From: Mesaphorura yosii
Lineage: Eukaryota; Arthropoda; Collembola; Poduromorpha; Tullbergiidae
Assembly: GCA_009869945.1 (NCBI GenBank)
Contig: WIXG01000225.1
Span: 62,001 to 126,000 of the forward strand
Direction of reading: 5' to 3'
Length of the DNA: 64,000 bases
Below, one piece after another: positions 23,701-35,090 of the stretch. Position numbers and translations under genes: made by a program. The notes under the pieces were generated by a model. That model saw only the letters and a list, made by a program, of their open reading frames with translations. It was not told where the DNA came from and made no database searches. Position 1 is the first letter of the stretch, and each line of letters begins with the position of its first letter.

Positions 23701-24219
23701 CCCACGCGATCTGAATCATTCTCTACGTTGTCTTTTGGCTGCTTGTGGACGCGGACGGACGTCGCGGAGGTGGAAACGGGAAACCGGCTCCAGTGCGGTG
23801 AAGAGCAAAAGACAAAAGGTGGGTGTTCGCGTACGCGAGTGCCTTTCTCTGAACTGGGGAAAGTGCAGCGATTCAGCGGTGGCTCTGTGTTGTCTCTATT
23901 CTTCTTTCTCTTCTGCCATGCCAGTCAAAACGACACAGGGAAGGTGAACAATTTAAAAGAGACGTGTGCCGACCCGCTCACAAATCATTTCACCGCTGAC
24001 AAGTCGCCAGCGCACATTACCATACTATGGTTCAGAAGCGGATTGTAATCTTAATTGACGTACCTAAGCACAGCAACAGTATTGCTCTGTGAAGTAATAA
24101 ACTGTGAATTGTGATCGTGTCCGTGTGTCTTCGTCTAAAAATCTGCCGTCTGCCTGTGGCTTGACTGACTTTGGGAAAACTGAGATTCAAATTTTGGGCC
24201 TACACCCACACATCCAAAG
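20765..24219. other. Intergenic stretch upstream of the neuropeptide gene
   Basis: About 3.4 kb, AT-rich, with only short open frames lacking motifs. The largest (22469-22879 minus and 20835-21206 plus) show no domain, signal peptide or splice partners. The promoter and 5' UTR of the neuropeptide F gene are expected near its right end. Confidence 0.5.
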
Positions 24220-27200
24220 ATGCCGAAGCTATTCTTTCTCTGGACCGTCTGGCTCGTTTGCATTTACCATGCCAGCCATTCTGGAGTGACTGCCCTTCCC
24301 ATTGGTGGTATGATTGAATCGTCCAACTACGACAATTTGGGTTCACTCGTACGAGAGTACTTCAAGATCATGGAGAAAGTGCGAAATCAGCCCAGAATCA
24401 TCAGGTGAGTTACTCGAAGCATCGTATCGCTATCGGTCCGACCACGAACCAGGAAATATCACCCTGTTGCTGTTCCTTCATGGTTCACGGTTCGCTACGC
24501 ATAGTCAACACATTACCACGATTGCGACCTTTCTCTTTATTTGTCACGACGGTCGGTCAATACATTACCATAATTGCTGCATTATCACAACATCAAGCAT
24601 TTATCTTGGCACGTGGAAACCAAGTACCCGATCGTCATAAAGCAATCTGTTTCAATGCTCACCAGTTTGGAATTCTTGACTGGTCTTAAATGAATCGTGA
24701 TATTCTTCCAGAGATTGCCTAGCGATGAAGTGCAAAATGAGAATAAGAATAAGAGTGATATACGGCAAAGAATTTAGGTGTCGTATTTCTTTCACCTTTG
24801 CTGCGATAATATGAGTTTTGTCTTAAGGCAAGATATGGCGAATGAGGTTTTCTTCGTCCTATATTTCTGAAATCTAAGAGACAACCTCAAGATGAAAATA
24901 GATCAGAGCGGTTGCAACGATAGTGTGCTGGCTGCATACTGCATACCTGAGCTAAAGGTAAGGTCAAGAGTCATAAGACAGTCACGCTCTTGAACCCACA
25001 AATCCTGCCCGCAGTCCATACGACATGTTTGTGCTTGCCCGACCTGATTAACTAATTAGTATCCCTAAAATAGGAATTCCTGTGTGCTGGTGCTGGTGTT
25101 TATATTCATTCATATCCATTACAAATCTGAGACCACCAACGTAATGCGTAAGGGACCAGAAGGAATTATTTATGTGTCTCATCGCAATCCCGCAATATGT
25201 AAACAATTGATTGAGTGAACCAACAGCATGAACAGAACAGAGCATGGACTCATTATCAGTACGCAGTAGTAGTAGGCAGTAATTTGAGTTACTACATGAT
25301 CTCATCATCAGCAGATTCGCACGTCATTATGTACAAAATTACCATTTCATAATGAAAGTCATGTCTAGTGCAAGATTTACATAATGCATTAATTATCATC
25401 AAGGCTGTTGCGGTGGTCTTTAATTAGACTGAATTTCAAGCGTAGTTCAACTTTTGGCGTTCGAAGCCGGTGTGGCGTGGGGTTGTGACGCCTAAGAACC
25501 GCGTCTCGTGCGTCGTCCACACGCGTTGTTTTTCGACAGAGTTGTCGTCTGTCGTCACTGCTTTCCGCTTCCACAAGGACATTAACCTGCTTGATCCAGT
25601 TCCCATTCGAACTTGGATTTGTTTTGTAGCACAGATATGACCCGGCATTGTGGTGTAGGTGCCCCAGCTGCTCCTTATTTGTTTCACCAGGGATTAGATT
25701 CCGGGGAAATTATAACAATGACAATGACAGTGACCACCCTCTCGGAAATGATAACAAGATTTATCCCAAACAAACAAGATTTGCGTCACGCTGAACCGGA
25801 CAGACGACAGAGTCCTTACACAAAAATACGAATCAGATTCAGATTCTCTGGCATATTTTGTTTTGCGTGAATGAATGATGTTTTTGTCGCCGTTTTTATT
25901 GGGGGAATTCATAGCTCTTAGAATTCTGACTTGGGTCAAGATCCAAGGCCCAGCGAGACCAGCACGTATTGTATCAGGGACGCTTTCTCTCATCAATGCT
26001 TTTAGGATTCAGAGGAGATTTTGTCTAATTAAATGGAATAATTGCTACATTACTTTAGTGCGCGTCAACTTGGAATAGACACTATTATCACATGTCACCG
26101 TGTGTTTGCGTTTGCTTTCGTGTGATTTTTTGAGTGGGCGAAGGAAAATCAGCAATCGCAAAGCAATTACACCACTTTCGATTTAAATCGTGACCCAATT
26201 GAATGGCCTCATTAAATTAGCAGGTGGACAGATCCTGTGATGTCATGTGTCGCTTGTTGGTCTATCTGCTTTTCCAATTTGGAATTATTTCACGCAAAAA
26301 TAATTTCGTCACTTCGGCCTGTTAAATTAATGCTTCTTCTGTTTGTACTCTTTAATTCGTAGTGGACAGGTGAATTTAAGAGCCCCACGCAGCGAGCTGG
26401 GAGACATGGCACACGCTTTCAAACTCTACCAGCTGCAGGAGCTGGACAGGACGCTCGGTTCCAGGAGCAGGCCCAGGTAATTGCGTAATGCCCGGTAGTT
26501 TTGACGCATGAGGTAATTTCACACTGTTTATTACTTGCATTTAAATTCCTACACCGTACCGGGGCGTAACAAACTCGCTTCTAAAATCACAAACGCTGTA
26601 AAAACAGGCGCCACCATAAAATGTGTCCTTTGCCGACACTTTCTGGTTGGAGAGCAAAGATTACGACCTAAGCCTGGGCAGAAATGTTGTAAACAATGTT
26701 ATGATGATTACGCTCCGGCTCCCGGAATCAATTAAGTTTTTATTGCGACGAGCGGACAAGAGCGATTGTAAATTGTTGGTCGAGCTCCCAGAGCAGAGTT
26801 GCACCGGTCCGGACAACGCACGGTTTATGGGGCAATGCTGATTAAACGGGCGCTGTGCTGCTGACCCCATTACATTGCTATTACTATTACTACTTGCCAC
26901 ATTGTCCGTTGTCCCACGTCAGTCAGTGTCAGTAAGAGAGGGAGGATAATAATTAAGAAAGCAGATCGAGGAGACGAGACAGGGCGCTGTGCTCACATTT
27001 CAGACAATACGAGTCTTATTTAGCGAATGGTAAATGGTAAATGGCAATGGTTTATAGTTTTGTTTGTGTTTGTGGTCACACAGGTTTGGGAAGCGGAATG
27101 AAGTCGTTGGAGAAAATGATGTCCCGGGATATGGACAGACGTACGACAACGCCAACGCACAGGTAAAGAAATGAAACGAAGTAATGACTCACTGAGAGCC

Positions 27201-27369
27201 AGCACCAGAACCAGACTACGCTAATGACTAATGACTAATTAGTCATTAAAACCTGCCCATATTTTTAGCGCCAGTGCGTGTTTACATTTTAAAATTTTGA
27301 GCCTGTTTTCCATTCTCATTTCAGCTTGGTGGACCTGACGATCAAGAACAGCCGCGGGAACGAAGATGA
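24220..27369 (+). CDS. NPF: Neuropeptide F precursor with two alternative C-terminal modules
   Basis: Precursor of an amidated NPY-family peptide that signals through a G-protein-coupled receptor, in arthropods mostly in feeding and reproduction. Exons are 24220-24404, 26363-26476, 27084-27162 and 27325-27369, totalling 140 residues. Exon 1 has a signal peptide (LFFLWTVWLVCIYHASHS) and an NPF-like helix (LGSLVREYFKIMEKV) ending PRII plus a split Arg codon. Exon 2 encodes a clearer NPF end (KLYQLQELDRTLGSRSRPR), again split inside the last Arg. Exon 3 begins FGKR, the Phe, the amidation Gly and a dibasic cleavage site. Introns 1 and 2 are both phase 2 and exon 2 is 114 bases, so skipping it keeps the frame and gives an IIRF-amide end; including it gives an RPRF-amide end (102 versus 140 residues). 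The phase-2 intron inside the Arg codon is a hallmark of this family. Confidence 0.88.
24405..26362 (+). other. Large first intron of the NPF gene
   Basis: A 1.96-kb intron with a GTGAGT donor and a pyrimidine-rich TAG acceptor. Short open frames inside it carry no domain. It is large for this window, where most introns are under 200 bases, and may contain regulatory sequence for the cassette exon. Confidence 0.55.
27230..27247. repeat. 18-bp palindrome with AP-1-like half sites in last NPF intron
   Basis: An 18-base perfect palindrome is built from two facing TGACTAA elements sharing TAATTA at the centre. A further TGACTAA lies directly upstream, making three AP-1/CNC-like half sites. A regulatory role is inferred only. 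Confidence 0.7.
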
Positions 27370-27827
27370 ACTCGGATCGCGTTCGCCATTCCTCATAAAT
27401 GGCAATGACACAAGTTGAAATGGAAAATTCGGTAGAACTGGTTAAAATCAACTTGATTTGCGGTCCTATCTCTAACTGTATCTCTGACTCTCATTATCAT
27501 TATCTCATATTGGTTTTAATTACACATAGAGATTAGTCTTTGATAGTTGTAGAAATAAAGAGGGATAAATTACTTAATCACAGTAGCATTTCTTTCATGA
27601 CATGAAATGAAACGCCGGGACGCAATTCGGATGGAAACTTTTTACGGAAGCACAGCATGAGAAAATTCAACTAAATAATATTTATTGAACAAAATAAGGT
27701 TTACCGTACAATTAAAAGTTTGACTTACAACTGAAGTAAGTAAAAATTTTGTGGAAGCAGTACTCTTACAAAGTATTCTATTTCTATTCTCGATTCTGGA
27801 AACTTTTCGCTGAAAACATGTAACCTT
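27370..27827. other. 3' UTRs of converging NPF and F-box genes
   Basis: No coding sequence is recognised. The stretch lies between two convergent stop codons. It holds a plus-strand AATAAA for NPF and, near 27680, a minus-strand AATAAA suited to the F-box gene. Confidence 0.5.
27554..27559 (+). terminator. AATAAA signal of NPF
   Basis: AATAAA lies about 185 bases after the NPF stop codon. Confidence 0.55.
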
Positions 27828-30560
27828 TTAAATCAGTTCAACTTTGAGACCCGGGTGATACCAAGCCAGTATGCGGAGTCTTTCTCTGACTCGATGTTCG
27901 ATGTTATCGCGAAGAAAAGACTCATGCACACAAAGGCGCTTTAGCGCTGGCAAGCGAAGACAGTATTTGTTAATGTCCAGTTTAGTGTACGTGAAGGGTC
28001 TATGAGTAAGCGAAAAAACTTCTGGAAGAGGGTACTCCTTGGCCGCGCGTTCAATTGCTTCCAAAAACAGCTGGTTAAATGAAGGACGCGCGGCAGGAAG
28101 CGGAAGTGGGGCTGGGTTGGGTTCATTTCCCAAATTCAGTTCAGCCACTTGGTCGGCCAAATCGTCCATGTTGCCGTCCCCCAGCATCATGTCGCCCACG
28201 ATGACCACGTCGGCCCCCGGCTGCGGGTTCGCATTCCCCGTCCCCGTCGGTCCTGCTTGTGCATTTCCAGGGTTCATGGGGCCAATATTAAGTTGAAAAA
28301 GTACCGGATCAATAAGATCGAAATCCAACTCGGCAGCTTCTCCTGCCATGAAAACGTGCAGGTGGATCATCGTCGTTGGAACTTGGACCCCTACCCCCAT
28401 CAAAAGGTTTTCAAACTCCTGCTCCCAAGGATGGTGCAACTCGGGTGAAAATTGGGCACGAGCTCGTGTCATCACGAGTTCCACAAAAGCAGCACGATGA
28501 GGCTCGGGTGGACGCAATCCAATCGACGCGCCCATCGTGGCTAAAATGTCCTCGTAGGATTTATCGATTTTGGAGAAGATCAACGTTTTCACTCCTGCAC
28601 AAAGGAAAGGGCAAAAAGTGATGAATATGATAACGAAAATTTATTAGTAAAAAACGTAGTATTTAAATACCTTGTAAGGCTGTCATTACTCGTTGATCCC
28701 CGAAGTTGACGACAGGGTCGTCCATGAATTCATTAAGCCAATCCTGAAAGTAGTTGGAAATTTGAAGTGTCTCAATGCCAGTGACCTCCGTGAGGAAAAT
28801 CCGTATCATTTTCTTGAGTATCGGCACATGCCTCACCAAAGGTGTAACTTTATTGTCGATGAACACAAATTTGACGTTTGGCAGAAGGCAATGAATCTGA
28901 TTGCAGACTTCCGGAAAGTCTATCATTCTTGGCTCCAATCCAGTCAAATCCCTCTCAGGGAAAGTGTCGAAAACGAAATTCAAGCGTGAAACCGTTGGCA
29001 ATGTGAGATTGTTGATTGCAGCCACGTTGTCTCGCCATGCGATATTGCCCATCCCGAACGGACCATTCAGTTCAGGAACTGGAAAGTGTGAGCTCGTGTA
29101 CACAAATGTCCCTGCATGAATCGTGACCTCGTTCAGGTTTGGAAAAGACCAGCAATTGAAATTATCCAGTTTGATCCCAGTCGGACGAGTAACCGTAGCG
29201 AACCTGATCGTTTGATTCGCTGACCAACCAATGTGCTTCACGTGTGGGAGCTCAGGCAAGTGCTTTGGAAATTCAGGAAATCCGGAGCCGTGTGGAAACA
29301 GAAAACCATCTTGGTCATAATCCACTTGGTTCGAGTGAAAGTCAAACTGCAGTGACTGCAAACTTGGACAATTATTCTTCAAGAAATGTGCCAACGTTTG
29401 AGCAGCCTCATCCGTCGCGACTCTTCTTATCATTAGTTTCAGCTTCTCCAACTTCGGAAGGGCCAGCTCCTTCAACATGTCGTATGTGCTGTCCTGATCA
29501 AGTGGAACGGTAAACTCTTTTAAATTTTTCAAATTGTTACGGCCTATTTCATCAAAACCCTTTCGGATTTCGTTACTTCGATTTGCGTAGCTTGTCAGTC
29601 TTCTGACTTCCAGGCGCTTGATCGTTATGACAAGCTTCTCCAGTTTTGGTGCGGCATTAACAATTTCTGCCATGACGAGGCTGTTCTTCAGAATTGCCGA
29701 GTATGTGAAAGTCAAAAGATTCGGCAAGAAATGCTCTGATTCACCTCGCCCCGGAGGTTCGAAAACCACACTCATTTTTGAAAGTGCCACGGCAGTAGTT
29801 TTGTCTTCGATGCTCAAATTTCGGAGACCAGGCCCAAAATATCTAATCACGACGAATATTTCATTCCAATTCGGAGTGACTTCTTGTCTGGTAAACTTGA
29901 TAGCGATTGAATGTACACAATTTGGTTCACGGAGATCAATAAGATGTCGTAGACAGTGCATTGTCATGTTGAGCTCTTCCTGGTCGTATCTGTGTGTGCC
30001 ACCAATTACGACGCTAACATTGAGGAGTGATTCCCTCATCTTAGGCTCCAATTCTTCAACAAGACAGACATAGTCTAAAATATTTGAGCTGTTCAGGACG
30101 ACTGTCCACTCATTTTCGTCTGTGCAATTGCCCAACTTGTTGATTTTGGCAGTCATCAAAGTAAGCCATCTTTTGTCGACTGCACGGCATTTCAGACGCT
30201 CCTGCTTGTTAAGTTTGTCGAAAATCAAGTCGAGTACCTGCAGAGTTTAAAAAAAATTACTTGACTAACTTGCAGTAAACAGTCAACAGTAATTAATTAG
30301 TAATTTATCCACTAATATCCCAAGTCCCCATAATTATGTACCAAATCAATGTTTAGCGGATGGACAGCACGTTCTGCTTCAGCTATTCCAAAAGCATGAG
30401 CAGTTGACGTCGACGGATCAGGTAACGGTAACGGTAACGGAAAGTCTTCAGATTGTTGAGCCTGATTGCCGTGATTGCACACCTTTCTTTTGAAAAGAAG
30501 TTTTATAGCTGCTTTCGCTGAGAGGGCGGTGATTCGTTTTTCTCGCTGGTCTCGTTCCAT
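27828..30560 (-). CDS. F-box / leucine-rich repeat protein
   Basis: Likely substrate adaptor of an SCF ubiquitin ligase. Exons are 30560-30342, 30237-28671 and 28594-27828; phases agree and the product is about 850 residues. The F-box is split by intron 1: HPLNIDL, then VLDLIFDKLNKQERLKCRAVDKRW. The middle holds irregular leucine-rich repeats, for example PKLEKLVITIKRLEVRRL and LPKLEKLKLMIRR, as in lineage-expanded F-box families. The last exon adds a region rich in Asn, Gly and Pro followed by an acidic patch (NMDDLADQVAEL). The N-terminus carries a Pro-Leu stretch from a (GGTAAC)n run. The start is uncertain; an upstream in-frame ATG at about 30611 exists. The substrate is unknown. Confidence 0.72.
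30421..30440. repeat. Short (GGTAAC)n tandem repeat in coding sequence
   Basis: Just over three copies of a 6-base unit encode an alternating Pro-Leu stretch near the N-terminus of the F-box protein. It is likely length-polymorphic. Confidence 0.8.
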
Positions 30561-31716
30561 GATGCTATGATACGTTTTCGATGACCTTTTACATGACAGT
30601 GCACGTATCATATCTCCATACGTGCGCTTTAAATCTAAATGCACTTTTGATGCGATATTTACCCTTGGACTTGGATGTAGAATTAAGAACCACAAATATC
30701 ACCTAAGGAAGTTGAACCTTGAGGAGTCCAAAATTGCAAAAACAGCAGACAATTTTCCCGACACTTGGATAAAATTTTTGTCAGCACAGTTGTACAAGTT
30801 AAGTTGCACTTGTTGCACCCAACAGAAACTCAGCAGCTAGAATTAACCGGTACCAGCGGTCTACATCCAGAAAGAAGGCACAAAGGAGGTGAGTCACCAA
30901 AGTCAGAGTGCTGGTGTCGGTTATCGTCGTCACAAAGAAGTTTCTAACCCCGTAATTCTCTGGCTGGCCTCGTCTTGGACACATGCACGTGGTTCGTGCT
31001 GGTTTCGTTGCACTTGCTACGCGGTCGTGTCGTTCTCTAGTCACAAGTCACACATCACAACTTCATAGTACCGAACCAAACCCGTCACGTCGTAACATAA
31101 ACAACTCAGCAAGTAAGTGTCGCGTTGTCGCTTGCTTATGATGCATATGTCTCGTGTTTAACGACTTGAATGAAAATGATGGCGCGACGTTCAGCCCGAA
31201 TGCCTTGGGTAGAATTACAACACCAAGATAGCCAATAGTTTTGTAATATCAGATCAGGTGTGAATCCGACTATGAAGGAGCCAATTTTCATAACATTTCT
31301 TTTGTGAGTACTATCATCATTCAACATTTAGGTTCAGACAAATAAATCAGACATCGACATCAGGATTCAAGTCCGCAACCCTCTCTAAATGAGTACGGCG
31401 AGTGCTCTGAGGTTCAACTGAAGTTACTGGAGGGCAATCTGGAGTCAAGAAGCTGAATTCAGTAGCTGGGACTGAGGATCGCTCATATGTCCGCATTTGA
31501 CGGAGCTTTGTTTTGGAAATTAATTCGCCTCTTGAACAACGGGTCAGGTGAGTTATAAGAACAGAATAATCATTATACTACTACATTCGCTTAATACCGC
31601 ATTAGATTAGGAATGTAATGGCATTTTTCCAATGCGTGAATTCGACAGATTTAACTTGATTACTTGACATCGATCGAGGAAGGGAAACCACAGGGCACCA
31701 GGATCATCTCAGGACA
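30561..31716. other. Intergenic stretch between divergent F-box and RING genes
   Basis: About 1.15 kb without a recognisable gene. Both neighbouring promoters should lie here. The short open frames have no motif. Confidence 0.5.
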
Positions 31717-32523
31717 ATGACCATTCAGTGTGACGTTTGTTGGGAGCAGCTGGAGAAGCCGCCGACTCCGAAAGCCAAGTCACCAGCTGCATCACTCTTG
31801 TCATGGGCAGGGAAACGAAACGCGGATGCATCCACGTCCAACTCAGGTGGTTGCATTGTCACTCCTTGTGGCCATCTCTATCACAAAAAATGCATCAATG
31901 ATTGGCTTGACGCTCAAACGTAAGATAAACCATTAGCCATGTACTATAGTATTGTTTGAATATTATCAATGTTATGTTCATATTTAAGTTCTTCCATTTG
32001 CGATTTGCCAGTATATTTTAACTTGCGTCTTACTGCCCTGCCTTTCAGAGCCCGAAAGGAAACTAAAAATTGTCCAACATGTCGGGGCCGTCTTCCTCTG
32101 AAAACATCGAAACTGATCGAGGTGTTTCCAAGTACTACTGATGAGCTGGAGCGCGAAATTACCGATCTCCGAAGGGAGGTGCAAGGACTGACAAGCAATT
32201 TCACTGAGGCAACACTCGAGAATAGAAATTTGCGAGTCGAGAACCGGAAGTTGATAAATGAGTTGGCATCGTGCAAGAAAACCAAGAACTCAGGGGTTGA
32301 AGAGGCGAAAAGAAATTCTCCAATTGTACCGATTGTCATCTCACGCTTTCCCTCAACACGCAGTAAGCAGCTGTCCCAAAAATCCAACGAAAAGACAGCT
32401 ACAGCAAAGCGTGGCAAAGCCACAATGGACGTTCAAGTTAAATCAAAGAAAAAGGCATCGGAACTGGAGGCTAATCAGTCCGTCACAACTCGTTCCAGGT
32501 CGAGGAAGGATGGAGCACATTGA
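31717..32523 (+). CDS. Small RING-finger / coiled-coil protein, TRAIP-like
   Basis: Putative E3 ubiquitin ligase of 225 residues from exons 31717-31919 and 32049-32523 (phase 2, consistent). The RING pattern is C-x2-C (CDVC), then C at TPCGHLYHKKCINDW, closing with C-x2-C (NCPTC) across the intron. An insertion of about 30 residues lies between the first and second ligand pairs. A coiled coil follows at about 95-155 (LEREITDLRREVQ, LENRNLRVENRKL), then a basic, Lys/Ser/Arg-rich tail that looks nuclear. RING followed by coiled coil resembles TRAIP, a replisome-linked ligase, but the protein is much shorter, so orthology is open. Confidence 0.75.
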
Positions 32524-32660
32524 ATGTTGCCTGAATGTAAAGAAAGATAAGATGAGATCGTAAACGAATTGAATCCATCAGCTCGTTATAATTAATTAAT
32601 CATGCTCGGTTGTGGTACGTTTGTATCCGTTGTATTGTTACTAAATGAAGTTGGCTCTAC

Positions 32661-32666
32661 AATAAA
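32661..32666 (+). terminator. AATAAA signal of the RING gene
   Basis: AATAAA lies about 140 bases after the stop of the RING gene and before the converging OBP-like gene stop. Confidence 0.55.
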
Positions 32667-32720
32667 TGAAATTAGTTATTCGTACTTGTACGAGTACGAG
32701 GCTGGCCTAAACTTAAGTTC

Positions 32721-34052
32721 TCAATAAAATTTCCGTGTGCTGGTGTTGTTTAGCAGTATTTGAAGACTTTTAGCTAAATTCGTGATGCGATCCATCTGGT
32801 AGACAATTGTGTCCGTGTTATTTGTGTGGTACTCAAGCCTGTTGTCGGCAGTGGCTTTTGTCCAGAGAAAGTCAAGCTTGAAGTTGAAGCTTTGTCGGGA
32901 TTTGTTCACAGCAGTGGTGCTGTTGCTGGAGTCTGCACTCCTCCAACGTTTGGTCGGAGTCCGAGTGATTTTGAAGTTAAACGTTCTTGAAGGTGGTTTC
33001 GTTGACGGAGACGAAGTTAACGAAGGCTCGTCTGGAAGCACAGCCTTCGTCGATGTTGCTGTTGTGAGAGTCGGAAGCGCACTGATACGACGCTGTGCTT
33101 TCGCCTCCGCCTCTGCCTGCTCACGTAATCGAAATTGTTCCCGTCGATCCTTAATCCTAGAAATGAATGAACTGCTGTTCGAGTACGTTCCGTTGATCGC
33201 GTCTTGAATCCTCCTCCGTCGTGCCTGCTCGCCTGGCTCCAGTCGTTCCTGGGGGACAACAAAGCTTAAGATCCCAAACAGTCCTTGAAAAAACGGAATC
33301 CCGACGCACTCGAGGGCGAACGGACCGATTCCGGTGATCATTGTCCCGAAGAGGCACTGAATAAACGGAGAGTAACTCTGGCAGTAGTACTGATCCGGCT
33401 TAAAGTTGGCTGCAATGACAGATGCCAGACTTAGTGTCAGGCAACAGGCAGATCAGGAAGAGAAATTGTGATAAGAAGAATTGCCCAATCGCCAGACTTA
33501 CCTGTGTGACCAAAGCAATGAAAAGACTTTTCGGAAAGAGATATTATCGCGTACTCGGGAAAAGTTTCTTGGAAGAAAAGGACCGCATTTGTCTCGTCGA
33601 GTTGACCATCCGGCTCAAACTGAATCAACAATCTTAGTGAGGTTCTTTAACCTTTAGCGTTTAGTGGCCTTCGTGGAAATAATCTCTAATTTTGGGGACT
33701 TACAAATTCGAGTTCAGTAAAAAGGCATCTTAGAAGGCACTGTGGCGAGAAAAAAAACATGAAAAGGATAGTAGAATTAGGATTAGTAGACTTGGACAGA
33801 GCTTACGTAAATTCGGGGCAGAGCCTGCAATATATTTGTCAGTCTGAAATTCATGGTATTTGGCCCAAACAGGCAGTGTGGTAGAACCCGAACAATTTCC
33901 TTGGTCAAAGTAATGAGAGTCTGTGTGCATGTAATCTCTGGCGGAGTCTCTGGCGGTCCCTCGTCGTCATCTGCACAGCCTCCCAGCTCAAACGATGTTA
34001 TCGCCAAAAGTGAAAAAACGAGTACAAACCTCTTGCAACTAATGCAAAGCAT
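32721..34052 (-). CDS. Secreted OBP-like protein with long C-terminal extension, copy A
   Basis: Exons are 34052-33807, 33739-33704, 33619-33502 and 33409-32721, giving 362 residues. Exon 1 has a signal peptide (FVLVFSLLAITSFELGGC). The Cys pattern resembles insect odorant-binding proteins. A first Cys precedes LFGPN; then C-x3-C (CLLRCLFTEL); then GQLD and a stretch with an early fourth Cys (FHC); then the closing C-x8-C (CQSYSPFIQC). Unlike classic OBPs (about 130 residues), some 200 residues follow: a hydrophobic stretch (GIPFFQGLFGIL), a Glu/Arg-rich helix (RIKDRREQFRLREQ), a Ser/Thr-rich part, and a conserved end (YHTNNTDTIVYQMDRI). Exon structure and exon 2-3 lengths (36 and 118) equal those of copy B, showing tandem duplication. 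Ligand unknown; the OBP relationship is inferred from Cys spacing. Confidence 0.6.
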
Positions 34053-35090
34053 TCTGTTTTACGAGAAATGGAAATTAAAGACCGAACAGCTGGCACCTGC
34101 GACTTGCAGAAATGAAATAGCAGAAATCCAGCCGACACAGTAAACTCAGTCACGACCTTTTGATTAGGATTAAATATGAAGCCGCTGGTCGCTGACCAGC
34201 ATGAATGCATTCCGCTAGATGTCAAATAAATGCTTGACATCGTCGGCCTGTAGTCTGATGATAGGTTTTGATCAAATGAGCCGTGTTACTTGCTTCAAAA
34301 TGGCGAACTTTTGCAACAATTCAGCTTGGTTCTTTGTCTGGCAAAAGTAAGTATAGGTCATGACCCTGGAACTTTACTTCCTTTCTAGATACACGTTCCG
34401 TGGACAAGACAGAATTGCAGGAATTATCTTGTTCGGGTCAGGAAACATCTTGTAACATTCCGGAAAGTTTGAAACGCCATGTTAACTGAGGCCACGGTCA
34501 AAGTCAGCAGAGTGCCTCGCAGACTGAAGTCGGACCGGTGAGATGTGCATGCAGTGGATGTTAATTACATGTGGAACGAGCAATTGTCGACAGCCGCATA
34601 AACGTGACATGGCAAGCACACCTTTTTTGTGTTGGGCTTTGGAGTAGGAATGTATGCGATGAACTTGAATGAAGTGTAATTTTTCCATTTCTATTGAAAG
34701 TGATTGTCAAGGTCAATGCCAGTCAGTCAATGGTCAGTTACTGATGTGATGTAGTGCTTAATTATTAGTTACACTGCACAAAAGGTAAAGTCCTTGGAGC
34801 TTATGAAACCGTATGGATTTGATGTCCAATCATTGTCAGAATACGATAAGATCGGTCTGAATTTCATGTCAAAATGAATTTGTACAGCGTCCATTAAAGA
34901 AGTTGCGAGGACTGATGAACTGATTTCTGAATCTGTGAATCAATTTCGATGTGATGCATTTGAGTTGAAGTAAGACTTCATTTTATTGAACGGATAGAAG
35001 TAGCTGTACAAACAGAAGTTAAATTACGTAATGAACATGTGGCCGAATTGATTGATTAGTTGATTGGTTTCTGTCCATTCCCGCCGACTC
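34053..35090. other. Spacer between the two OBP-like copies
   Basis: About 1 kb between the start of copy A and the stop of copy B. It should contain the copy A promoter and the copy B 3' UTR. No other gene is recognised. Confidence 0.5.

Noticed and set aside
26535-26735. Open frame with a C-x2-C and C-x2-C pattern inside the NPF intron
   Set aside because: The Cys pairs look zinc-finger-like, but there is no family match, no start context and no compatible splice sites within the NPF gene.
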